A stretch of 21,953 nt of DNA from Cyanobacteria bacterium UBA1221 (GTDB lineage Bacteria > Cyanobacteriota > Vampirovibrionia > Gastranaerophilales > Gastranaerophilaceae): NCBI GenBank assembly GCA_002309425.1, contig DBXD01000075.1:1-21953 (forward strand). Reading direction: 5' to 3'. This document shows positions 1 to 5,805 of this stretch, piece after piece. The translations under genes and the position numbers were made by a program. Numbering within the stretch: the first letter of the stretch is position 1; each line of letters opens with the position of its first letter. The notes under the pieces are model-generated. The model did not search any database and was not told the DNA's origin. It saw only the letters and a list, made by a program, of their open reading frames with translations.

Positions 1-303
1 CCGAAAAATATAGATGTTTCTCTTGCTGGTTTTGATGAAGAAATCAATAAAATTAAAACCTCTTATGTGAGCGAACAGGAGCTTGAAAACGCTAAAAATA
101 ATATGCTTGGCAAGTGGGCTTTTACTCAGGAAACTAATGAAAACCAGGCAATACTATATGCAAATTACGGCATTTTGGGTTTGGGTTTTGATTTTAACGA
201 AAAGGCAAAAAATAAAATAAAGACTGTTACGGCACGGGAATTGCAGGATTGTGCAAATAAATATTTCAGTGAACCTTCAGTCCTTTCGGTATTGAAACCT
301 TAA
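1..303 (+). CDS. M16-family (insulinase/processing-peptidase-like) protein, C-terminal fragment
   Basis: The reading frame is open from the first base of the window to a TAA at 301-303, so this is the last 100 codons of a gene that begins upstream. The visible part resembles the C-terminal end of M16 zinc-peptidase family domains: a helical run with the S-E-Q-E-L-E-N-A-K-N pattern, a conserved-looking aromatic and Gly segment (YANYGILGLGFD), then V-T-A-R-E-L-Q-D-C-A-N-K-Y-F, which matches the usual 'v(t/s)aedlq.ya.kyf' ending, and a short final strand. The HxxEH catalytic motif lies outside the window, so neither activity nor the catalytic versus non-catalytic subunit class can be judged. A GTG at 67 is probably an internal codon, not a start. 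No terminator is visible after the stop; the next gene starts 47 bases on. Confidence 0.72.
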   Translation, partial: PKNIDVSLAGFDEEINKIKTSYVSEQELENAKNNMLGKWAFTQETNENQAILYANYGILGLGFDFNEKAKNKIKTVTARELQDCANKYFSEPSVLSVLKP

Positions 304-350
304 TCATTCGGGTAATATGGAACAATTTGCAAACGTAACATAATGATATT

Positions 351-887
351 ATGGTGCGGTATTTTGTGATATTGTTTTTGGTTTTAGTGTCATTTTTTAT
401 TTTTTTGTTCGGTACTGCTGCAATGTGTATTGAGGCCGGTTATGAGGCAAAAAAGCAGGAAATAATCAGTGAAATCGGGATTAATATTCCCCCAAAAAGC
501 ACAATAGTTTATACAAAAGTGCCAAGGGGCATAATTTTAAGTGTTGCTCAGGCAGAGTTGTTTGATGACAATGGTTTATTTCTTACTCACAACGGAAAAA
601 CTTTGCTAGATGAAATTGCAAAACTGCTAAAAACTTTTAATAACAACTGCACAATAGAGGCTCATTCTGATGATAATACGGCAAATCCACATGCCGTTTG
701 GGAATACAGTATTATTCGGGCAAATATTGTTGCGGACTATTTGGTAGGAAAAGCCGGGGTAGACTCATCAAGACTTTTTCCTATCGGGTTTGGTAATATA
801 ATGCCGTTTAGAGATAATGTTTCAACGTATGATTTTTATGACAGCAGAATTGATTTTGTAATATTTGATTATAGCACAAGCCGTTAA
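351..887 (+). CDS. Membrane-anchored OmpA-like (peptidoglycan-binding) domain protein
   Basis: The 178-aa protein has an N-terminal hydrophobic helix (about residues 4-26), which should be an uncleaved anchor or signal, followed by an OmpA/MotB C-terminal-type domain (about 60-175). Visible family landmarks are T-I-E-A-H-S-D-D (101-108), Y-S-I-I-R-A-N-I-V-A-D-Y-L (119-131), the G-F-G segment near 146-148 and the closing D-S-R-I-D-F-V-I. In the family an Asp and an Arg 15 residues apart bind diaminopimelate; D108 and R123 have that spacing. The usual G-H-T-D is A-H-S-D here. It probably tethers the envelope to peptidoglycan. No Shine-Dalgarno is visible before ATG 351, but CATAAT ends 6 bases upstream, so the message may be leaderless. 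A GTG at 354 is an alternative start. Confidence 0.75.
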   Translation: MVRYFVILFLVLVSFFIFLFGTAAMCIEAGYEAKKQEIISEIGINIPPKSTIVYTKVPRGIILSVAQAELFDDNGLFLTHNGKTLLDEIAKLLKTFNNNCTIEAHSDDNTANPHAVWEYSIIRANIVADYLVGKAGVDSSRLFPIGFGNIMPFRDNVSTYDFYDSRIDFVIFDYSTSR

Positions 888-951
888 TCCCCTAATGTTG
901 AATGTATTTCTTATATATAACTCTTATTATGGTTCTGAAAGGAGTGTGATT

Positions 952-1359
952 ATGACAAATAAATTAGAATTTTACCGTTGTTCGGTTTGCGGAAATGTTG
1001 TTCAGGTTTTGCTTGACGGAGAGGGGGAACTGTTTTGTTGCGGGGAGGCTATGGAGTTACTGAAACCTAAAACTACCGAAGGTGATATGGGGGAATATCA
1101 TGTCCCGGTATTTATGCATGATGATGAGAAAGGGACGTTTATTCAGGTCGGCAAAGAACCTCATCCTATGACGGAGGAACATCATATAGAGTTTATACAG
1201 TTTATTTCAGAAGATAAAAAATGTACCGGACTTCACTATTTTGGGTCTGGAGAAGAACCTAAAATGTACTTGAATAAATCTGTGGGAAATCAAAAAAAAT
1301 GTGCAGTTGAAATGTGTAATCTCCATGGCTTATGGAAAGGAGAAAATGATGAATACTAA
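952..1359 (+). CDS. dfx: Desulfoferrodoxin (2Fe superoxide reductase)
   Basis: This 135-aa protein should reduce superoxide to hydrogen peroxide without making oxygen, as expected of an anaerobe. An N-terminal desulforedoxin domain carries the rubredoxin-like iron site C10-x2-C13 and C29-C30. The catalytic domain has H50 (E-Y-H-V-P), H71 and H77 in H-P-M-T-E-E-H, and the C-terminal C-N-L-H-G motif, which together supply the His4-Cys ligands of center II. E48, the sixth-ligand glutamate, is present, but the lysine normally next to it is tyrosine (Y49). ATG 952 is chosen because GAAAGGAG (937-944) sits 7 bases upstream; the same frame is open to an ATG at 865, but that would overlap the previous gene and lacks a ribosome site. 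It overlaps the ferritin gene by 11 bases, so the two are co-translated. Confidence 0.93.
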   Translation: MTNKLEFYRCSVCGNVVQVLLDGEGELFCCGEAMELLKPKTTEGDMGEYHVPVFMHDDEKGTFIQVGKEPHPMTEEHHIEFIQFISEDKKCTGLHYFGSGEEPKMYLNKSVGNQKKCAVEMCNLHGLWKGENDEY

Positions 1360-1864
1360 AGTAGAGGACATTTTAAATGCACAAATTAATAAAGAATTTT
1401 ATTCCGCGTATTTATATCTTGCTATGTCTGCTTATTTTGACAGTATTGGTCTTAAAGGTTTTTCTAACTGGACAAAAGTGCAGGCAAAAGAAGAAATGGA
1501 TCACGGAATGATTATTTTTGACTATATAATTGCCCGTGATTCCAAAGTAAATCTGCAAACCATAGAAGCTCCGGATATTGTCTTTGACGGACCTTTAAAT
1601 GTATTTGAGATGATTCTTTCTCATGAAAAGGAGGTAACGGAAAGTATTGAGAGTGTCGCCAATCTTTCGGAAGACGAGTGCGACAAAGCTACAAGGTGCT
1701 TCATTGATTGGTATATAGGTGAACAGGTTGAAGAAGAGGCTGGTACGCTTGAGGTAATAAAAAAATTAAAGATGTTCGGAACGGAATGCTCTATGCTTTA
1801 CCATTTGGACAAGGAATTAACGCAGCGGCAATATAAATCGCACAATTATCATTCAATAGGCTAA
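1349..1864 (+). CDS. ftnA: Bacterial-type ferritin (iron storage, ferroxidase)
   Basis: The 171-aa protein is a four-helix-bundle, non-haem ferritin of the FtnA type that oxidises Fe(II) and stores it as a mineral core. All ferroxidase ligands are visible at positions one lower than in E. coli FtnA: E16, E49, H52, E93, Q126 and E129. The N-terminus N-A-Q-I-N-K-E-F-Y-S-A-Y-L-Y and the E-E-M-D-H-G segment are typical. GGAAAGGAG at 1334-1342 lies 6 bases before ATG 1349 and only 3 before the in-frame ATG 1346, so 1349 is preferred. It overlaps the end of dfx and is followed by a strong terminator. Pairing with superoxide reductase suggests joint iron and superoxide control; no clear Fur or PerR box was seen. 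Confidence 0.93.
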   Translation: MNTKVEDILNAQINKEFYSAYLYLAMSAYFDSIGLKGFSNWTKVQAKEEMDHGMIIFDYIIARDSKVNLQTIEAPDIVFDGPLNVFEMILSHEKEVTESIESVANLSEDECDKATRCFIDWYIGEQVEEEAGTLEVIKKLKMFGTECSMLYHLDKELTQRQYKSHNYHSIG

Positions 1865-1870
1865 ATTAAA

Positions 1871-1897
1871 AACCCGAACTAATTGTTCGGGTTTTTT
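1871..1897 (+). terminator. Intrinsic terminator of the dfx-ftn operon
   Basis: A perfect 9-bp stem (AACCCGAAC / GTTCGGGTT) encloses a 5-base loop and is followed by a run of T. It starts 7 bases after the ferritin stop codon. Confidence 0.93.
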
Positions 1898-1936
1898 CGG
1901 GGTATAAAATATTTTAGTTAAATCAGTCTGCTATTC

Positions 1937-2203
1937 TTATCCCAAGAATGTAATATGTTGGCCAGAAACGCTATTGTTGTTTTGAGCAGCAGCTGATGAA
2001 ACTACATATTTATAAGTTCTTGCAATTTTCTTAATGACCGTAGCAAAAGGATTTGAAGGCATTGCATTGTCAAGATTTCCTTCAAATTCTCTCTTTGCAT
2101 TCGGACTTTGTAATGCCAATATAGCCATATTCGGGGTTATATTATTTTCATTACCGAATGAAATGTTTGATGTATTAAGTTTTATTGGATTTATTGTAAG
2201 CAT
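1937..2203 (-). CDS. Small uncharacterised protein with N-terminal I-S-F-G-N motif
   Basis: The 88-aa protein is not one I recognise. It has a short N-terminal stretch leading to N-I-S-F-G-N-E (residues 13-19), the motif type shared by other unknown proteins of this window, then an Ala/Asn-rich, probably helical middle and a tail rich in Ser and Asn. It has no transmembrane helix or signal peptide. AGAGGA (2211-2216 in + coordinates) is 7 bases before the ATG at 2203 and only 1 before the ATG at 2209, so 2203 is taken as the start. A good promoter (TTGACA, 17 bases, TATAGT) lies upstream. A + strand reading frame over the same bases (2034-2237) is judged a shadow. It faces the ftn terminator, so the gene is probably monocistronic. 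Confidence 0.7.
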   Translation of the reverse strand: MLTINPIKLNTSNISFGNENNITPNMAILALQSPNAKREFEGNLDNAMPSNPFATVIKKIARTYKYVVSSAAAQNNNSVSGQHITFLG

Positions 2204-2257
2204 TGTCATATCCTCTTTGTTATTAAGTGTGATTTGAACACTTCATCTAACAATTTA

Positions 2258-2286
2258 ACTATACATTATAAAAAATATTTTGTCAA
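2258..2286 (-). promoter_or_regulatory. Sigma-70-type promoter of the 1937-2203 gene
   Basis: On the minus strand a perfect TTGACA (2281-2286) is separated by exactly 17 bases from TATAGT (2258-2263). Transcription would begin near 2251, giving a leader of about 48 bases. Confidence 0.75.
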
Positions 2287-2376
2287 CCCTTATTGTTTAG
2301 TTTTGTAAACGTGACAAGAATCAATCTGTGCCTGGATTGCCGATAAAGTGCCACATATACACTTATTGGAGGATTT

Positions 2377-2451
2377 TTGAAATTTTTATCCAAATTAACA
2401 AATATAGCCGGATGGCTAAATTATGAAATTTTAAATTATTTTATTAATTAA
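2377..2451 (+). CDS. Possible 24-codon micro-ORF in the 2210-2557 gap
   Basis: A TTG codon at 2377 follows a good ribosome site (TGGAGGA, 2367-2373) and opens a 24-codon frame ending in TAA at 2449-2451. The predicted peptide is hydrophobic with scattered Asn (it begins M-K-F-L-S-K-L-T-N-I-A-G-W). Most of its coding sequence lies within the stem-loop at 2408-2459. A + strand terminator-like hairpin follows at 2536-2559, so a short + transcript is plausible, but no convincing + promoter was found. The ribosome site is the main support; a non-coding RNA or chance are real alternatives. Confidence 0.25.
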   Translation: MKFLSKLTNIAGWLNYEILNYFIN

Positions 2452-2459
2452 CCATCTGG
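2408..2459 (+). other. Imperfect inverted repeat (possible RNA stem-loop)
   Basis: Arm CCGGATGG-C-TAA (2408-2419) pairs with TTA-A-CCATCTGG (2448-2459): eleven pairs including one G-U, one internal mismatch, and an AT-rich 28-base loop. It is the most structured part of the 348-base gap between the genes at 1937 and 2558. The rest of that gap holds the minus-strand promoter at 2258-2286, a short inverted repeat GTTTA/TAAAC near 2296-2311, and the terminator at 2536. Confidence 0.4.
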
Positions 2460-2535
2460 GTAATTGTATAAACAACACTTATTTCGTTTAATATAATTAA
2501 TCTTTTTCATACTTCCAGCTATTCTTAATTCCAAC

Positions 2536-2559
2536 GAGCCTTTTAAAGGCTCTTTTTTT
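2536..2559 (+). terminator. Plus-strand intrinsic terminator with no obvious upstream gene
   Basis: GAGCC (2536-2540) and GGCTC (2548-2552) form a hairpin around TTTTAAA and are followed by seven T on the + strand. On the minus strand the T-run precedes the hairpin, so it is not a standard terminator for the minus-strand gene ending at 2558. It may end an unannotated + transcript or block antisense reading into the 2558-5247 operon. Confidence 0.6.
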
Positions 2560-3049
2560 ATGTCTGATTGCGAAATCTGTCTGAGATATAACTGAGTATA
2601 GCTCCGCCTATTTCTTCATTTGGATCAAAGTTTGTGTTTGTGTTCTTGCAAAGACTGTTTTTTATCAGCATGGAAACAAGCGGCCCGAAGGCATCCGGCA
2701 CTTGTGTTTTTCTGTAAATGCCGGCCAGAAACGTCTGTATGTATGGCGAATTTGTATTATTCAACCGTGACAGCGAATAATACATTTTATCAATATTTTT
2801 TGTACCGTTATCAAGCATTTTGTTAAGTATATAGAGAGTTTCAGTCAGTTGGTACTCATTTTTTGAATAAAGGAGAATTTGATTCAGGTAAGGTAGGGCA
2901 TGTTCTCCTTGTTTAACAAAAAAATCAGTTTTTTCGCTGTTAAACTCAGTATAATTTTTGCAGGTATATGGTGCCGGCATGTTGGTTTGGGCGTAGTTCC
3001 CGTACAAATTATTATATTGGTGTGTATAGTTGAATAAAGGTTGTATCAT
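2558..3049 (-). CDS. Uncharacterised helical protein, third gene of the riboswitch-led operon
   Basis: The 163-aa protein is not recognised. After a Tyr/Asn-rich start (to about residue 40) it appears all-helical, with L-P-Y-L-N-Q-I-L-L-Y-S-K, L-T-E-T-L-Y-I-L-N-K-M-L-D-N-G and D-A-F-G-P-L-V-S-M-L-I-K. That spacing recalls HEAT/ARM-like helical repeats, but this is only a visual impression. No signal peptide or membrane helix is seen. The start has AAGGA about 9 bases upstream. It begins 12 bases after the stop of the 499-aa gene, in the same direction, so it should belong to the operon under the cobalamin riboswitch. Confidence 0.75.
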   Translation of the reverse strand: MIQPLFNYTHQYNNLYGNYAQTNMPAPYTCKNYTEFNSEKTDFFVKQGEHALPYLNQILLYSKNEYQLTETLYILNKMLDNGTKNIDKMYYSLSRLNNTNSPYIQTFLAGIYRKTQVPDAFGPLVSMLIKNSLCKNTNTNFDPNEEIGGAILSYISDRFRNQT

Positions 3050-3061
3050 GGTTTTTTATCC

Positions 3062-4561
3062 TTATGAATATACAAACGGCGGTCCGTTTTTAATTTCCAG
3101 CAGTATGTTTTCCGCCAATGTTTTAAGTTCTTCAGGTGACTTTCCTTTATCAACCTGTTTGTAAAACTCGGTTATAAGCGGATTTATTGCTGCATCTTTT
3201 TTGGCTTTAAAGTTTCTCAATTCGGTAGAAACAAGCATCTGTTGGAGATTCAGTTCTGTTTGCGCATTGATTTTTTTGACTTGTACCTCTTTAACGGCGT
3301 CTCCTAAAAGTTTTCCGCCGTATCCTATTGCCGCAAGTGCCGTTGTTCCGTAAAAAAGCTGCTGAAACTGTTTGTTGTCAGGTTCAATAAGCATGTTATA
3401 GAAAAAAGCCCTGTAATCATCGACAAAAGAAGAAAAAGAAGGTTTTTGAGTTCCGTCACCACCGATATTGGGGTTTACTTTTACGGTCGATGTGTCTATT
3501 TTTTTTACCATTTGTTCTATAAATTCTTCTTTTTCCTGTTGCGGCCAGTCTGTTTTATTTACAATTTCTCTTATAAATTCTTCTTTTGCATTAATAAACT
3601 GGAGCATGTTTTCAAGATATTCCCTGATAAGGGGTTTACCTTTATCTGATTGAACAATTTTATTCAGGTCAGCTTTTGTTTTTTCTACAAATTTGGCGGT
3701 TTCTTTACTTGCAGATTGCAGATTTTTCATTGCATACATTGATAGTCCGACTATTGATGCAAAAGTCGAGGCCCCTATAAGTACATATTTCAAAGTGTCG
3801 GCTTTATTCTTATCCCGTTTTTTTGCGGTATTGCCAAAAGATAATTCTTTTGCACTTTTGAACATGCCAAAAGGCTGAGATTCGGTTTCGGACTTTTGCA
3901 GGTATTTGGAAAATCTTTTTGTGGTTTCAGAGAGAGCATTTCTGACTATTTGCATTTTGCCGCTAAATGATTGGGTTTCCACATTTATAAGTTGTTCCTG
4001 TAGGTTTTTTTGAATATCTGCCTCTTTCTTTTTTACCCATACCTCCTTAAAACCGTCAAAGAAAGTTTTTCCCATAAAAGCAGTTGCCGTCAGTGTCAAA
4101 ACCCCTAATCCTGCCCTTACCGTTTTTGCATTCGGATTTTGAACCATTTGGACAATAGCCTGTACGGTTTCTTCATTAATGGAAATGTTTCTTGTGAAAG
4201 AAGTTATCCATTTCTCTTTTGCTATTTCATTGGTAATTTTTGCGTTTCTTTTTATAAAGTATGAAATTCCCGCAAATAACCCCATAACCCCCACGGCAAT
4301 TCCGCTTATAGGTATAAGACTTTTTTCAGGGCGAACGTAATCCTCTTTTAGTTTATTAGGCAGAGTTGTTTTATCCGAAATTACCAGTTGATTTTTTGTA
4401 TCTTCAAGGGAAATATCTTGTTTTGGTACAAATTCATCATTTTTTATAAACGTATTTACAATAACGCCCTCTTTTGTTTGGTTATTGTTTCTCCGTTGTA
4501 CTCCTGTCAGGTTTCGTTGTTGTCTGCGGCTTTCCCAGTCGTGAAATTCTACGGAATTCAT
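3062..4561 (-). CDS. Uncharacterised membrane protein made of two related halves
   Basis: The 499-aa protein is not recognised. It has four hydrophobic stretches that could be membrane helices (about 82-103, 149-169, 257-278, 402-421), separated by charged helical regions. The second and fourth stretches are each followed by a matching segment: K-E-V-W-V-K-K-K-E-A at 172-181 and K-E-V-Q-V-K-K-I-N-A at 424-433, each continuing into N-L-Q-(E/Q)-Q/M-L. The first and third helices also resemble each other, so the protein looks like an old tandem duplication of a two-helix unit. Residues 240-244 read L-S-F-G-N, like the motif at the N-termini of other unknown proteins here. The ATG overlaps the upstream stop by 4 bases (ATGA), showing translational coupling to the zinc-knuckle protein. 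Confidence 0.8.
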   Translation of the reverse strand: MNSVEFHDWESRRQQRNLTGVQRRNNNQTKEGVIVNTFIKNDEFVPKQDISLEDTKNQLVISDKTTLPNKLKEDYVRPEKSLIPISGIAVGVMGLFAGISYFIKRNAKITNEIAKEKWITSFTRNISINEETVQAIVQMVQNPNAKTVRAGLGVLTLTATAFMGKTFFDGFKEVWVKKKEADIQKNLQEQLINVETQSFSGKMQIVRNALSETTKRFSKYLQKSETESQPFGMFKSAKELSFGNTAKKRDKNKADTLKYVLIGASTFASIVGLSMYAMKNLQSASKETAKFVEKTKADLNKIVQSDKGKPLIREYLENMLQFINAKEEFIREIVNKTDWPQQEKEEFIEQMVKKIDTSTVKVNPNIGGDGTQKPSFSSFVDDYRAFFYNMLIEPDNKQFQQLFYGTTALAAIGYGGKLLGDAVKEVQVKKINAQTELNLQQMLVSTELRNFKAKKDAAINPLITEFYKQVDKGKSPEELKTLAENILLEIKNGPPFVYS

Positions 4562-5247
4562 TTGCTAAGTTCCTCTTCTGTTTTTTTCAGTTTATTGTAC
4601 ATTTTGTGGATGAAGGTTTTTAGTTGAAAGATTTTTTTAGTATCGTCAAATTCTTTATCCTCGTTTTCGTTGTCTAGGGTTTCGAATATGGAGAATAAGG
4701 ATTTTAATTTTTTCTTTAAATTATTCAGCGGTTCTCCGATTTTTTTTGATAAGGCGGTTTTTATTTCCCCGATAACAGCGGAGATTTTGTCGGAGATATC
4801 CGTAAACTTTTGTGATATGGCGGTTGCAATGTTACTGATAATATTGGGGATTGCTTTTATCAGTTTTAATCCGCCTAAGGCAAAGGTATTTATTATAAAA
4901 TTTACGGGTTTTGATATTATTTTGGGGAATTTGTTTGCGATTGCGCCGGTCAAATCAATAGTTCTTTGAATTGCATTCATCATTTTGTTGTTAAAATCTG
5001 CAAGTCTTTGTGCAAAACTGACATAATCCTGTTCTTTCCGGAGCCGTGCATTTTTTTGAGCACGTAGCATTGCTCCTATTGCGGCACATTCCGCCCAGCT
5101 CATTTCACCGGGTTTTGCGGTGTGGTCTGCACGTTTTAGTCCTCCCCCGCCCATTCCGTTACATATCGGGCATGCTCCAAGAGGAGCCCCATGCGGGCAG
5201 GTCCCGTTTTTTGTAATACTTGCTTGCTGCATTATTGCCGATGGCAT
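4558..5247 (-). CDS. Uncharacterised zinc-knuckle protein, first gene after a cobalamin riboswitch
   Basis: The 229-aa protein is of unknown function. Near its N-terminus C17-P-H19 and C26-P-I-C29, followed by N-G-M-G-G-G-G, form a compact Cys/His cluster likely to bind zinc or another metal. A conserved-looking M-S-W-A-E-C-A segment follows (49-55). The rest is helical: an amphipathic or mildly hydrophobic region (about 98-160) and a Lys/Glu-rich, probably coiled C-terminus. There is no signal peptide. GAGAGGG lies 7 bases before the ATG and forms one arm of a hairpin. The gene is 36 bases from the riboswitch aptamer and overlaps the next gene by 4 bases. Control by cobalamin is inferred from position; whether the product transports, senses or replaces a B12 function cannot be told. 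Confidence 0.8.
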   Translation of the reverse strand: MPSAIMQQASITKNGTCPHGAPLGACPICNGMGGGGLKRADHTAKPGEMSWAECAAIGAMLRAQKNARLRKEQDYVSFAQRLADFNNKMMNAIQRTIDLTGAIANKFPKIISKPVNFIINTFALGGLKLIKAIPNIISNIATAISQKFTDISDKISAVIGEIKTALSKKIGEPLNNLKKKLKSLFSIFETLDNENEDKEFDDTKKIFQLKTFIHKMYNKLKKTEEELSK

Positions 5248-5248
5248 T

Positions 5249-5275
5249 AAAAAACCCTCTCAATAGCATAAGAGG
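5249..5275 (-). promoter_or_regulatory. Riboswitch expression platform: terminator-like hairpin covering the ribosome site
   Basis: On the minus strand CCTCTTA (5275-5269) pairs with TGAGAGG (5262-5256), 7 bp with one G-U and a 6-base loop, followed by G and six T that run up to the ATG at 5247. The 3' arm contains the likely Shine-Dalgarno GAGAGG. The hairpin could end transcription or hide the ribosome site. Confidence 0.6.
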
Positions 5276-5282
5276 ATACAAA

Positions 5283-5402
5283 CAACCGGATATATTTCCA
5301 TATCGCACGTAGAAATATTCCTTATTGAGTGTTCCGGCTTGTCGCAATAGCGGCTCACGGTTGCGGCTACAGTCGGGGATTCTCACCCCGTTTCCTCTTA
5401 TT
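5283..5402 (-). ncRNA. Cobalamin riboswitch aptamer
   Basis: Read on the minus strand, this leader has the cobalamin-riboswitch core in order: GAGGAAA, then GGGGTGAGAATCCCC, then GACTGTAGCCGCAACCGTGAGC, and later AAGCCGGAACACTC, which matches the conserved J6/3 region. Loop L5 contains TATTGC (complement of 5344-5349). A following hairpin (ATATTTC/GAAATAT) carries GCGATA in its loop (complement of 5301-5306). These two loops can form a 6-bp kissing pair with one G-U, the hallmark L5-L13 contact. The aptamer is short, with little room for the P8-P12 arms, so it may be of the compact Cbl-II kind. It heads the operon 5247 to 2558. Confidence 0.85.
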
Positions 5403-5407
5403 CTTTT

Positions 5408-5436
5408 ATCCTATGATAAGATTTTATGTATGTCAA
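5408..5436 (-). promoter_or_regulatory. Promoter of the riboswitch-led operon
   Basis: Minus-strand TTGACA (5431-5436) and TAGGAT (5408-5413) are 17 bases apart. Transcription would start near 5401, exactly at the 5' edge of the aptamer. Confidence 0.75.
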
Positions 5437-5451
5437 TTAATCTTTCCCAAC

Positions 5452-5476
5452 AAAAATGCCGGAATAAATCCGGCAT
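5452..5476 (-). terminator. Intrinsic terminator of the 66-aa gene
   Basis: A perfect 8-bp stem ATGCCGGA / TCCGGCAT with a 5-base loop is followed on the minus strand by TTTT. It lies 30 bases after the stop of the gene at 5506-5706 and insulates it from the riboswitch-led operon. Confidence 0.88.
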
Positions 5477-5505
5477 CCTATTTTATTTCGAGATTGCATA
5501 AAATT

Positions 5506-5706
5506 TTACGCTATTATGTCTAAGCAATTTGCAACAGGGGAAACATTAACTATCCCCGGAGTGTCATTAACTCTCGGATGAGAGGCATTGTAGGGTGAAG
5601 AAAAGGAGTCTTTGTTGTAGTTCCTGTCGCCTTTGTATTCAACCCGTTCCGTTGGTTGCAGATATGTCCCGGATACCCCGGTAATTCCCATTAATTTTTC
5701 CAACAT
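5506..5706 (-). CDS. Small uncharacterised protein (66 aa)
   Basis: The product is not recognised. It starts M-L-E-K-L-M-G-I-T-G-V-S-G-T-Y and is rich in Asn, Ser, Pro and Tyr, with no hydrophobic helix, so it is probably a small disordered or surface-interacting protein. AAGGGA lies 7 bases before the ATG and a strong terminator follows the stop, which together make this a credible single-gene unit despite its size. An AT-rich possible promoter (TTTTTA, 17 bases, TATATA) lies just upstream. The last residues read N-C-L-D-I-I-A. No partner is suggested by the neighbours. Confidence 0.6.
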   Translation of the reverse strand: MLEKLMGITGVSGTYLQPTERVEYKGDRNYNKDSFSSPYNASHPRVNDTPGIVNVSPVANCLDIIA

Positions 5707-5805
5707 ATATTTATCCCTTAAAAATTTCCTTACATATATATAAAGTATTTACATGTTTAAAAATTGCTTGTTTTTCTATAATTGTGAAGATATGTTAAGA
5801 AAAAT

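Noticed and set aside
865..951. Longer N-terminus for the superoxide reductase, starting at ATG 865
   Set aside because: It overlaps the OmpA-like gene, has no ribosome site, and adds residues absent from the family; ATG 952 has an ideal Shine-Dalgarno.
2034..2237. 67-aa hydrophobic reading frame on the + strand
   Set aside because: It lies opposite the 88-aa minus-strand gene, which has a promoter, a ribosome site and the shared motif.
2536..2559. Terminator of the riboswitch operon
   Set aside because: The T-run follows the hairpin only on the + strand; for the minus-strand operon it would come before the hairpin.
5159..5386. 75-aa reading frame on the minus strand through the leader
   Set aside because: It runs through the riboswitch aptamer and the following gene in another frame; the RNA explains the sequence better.
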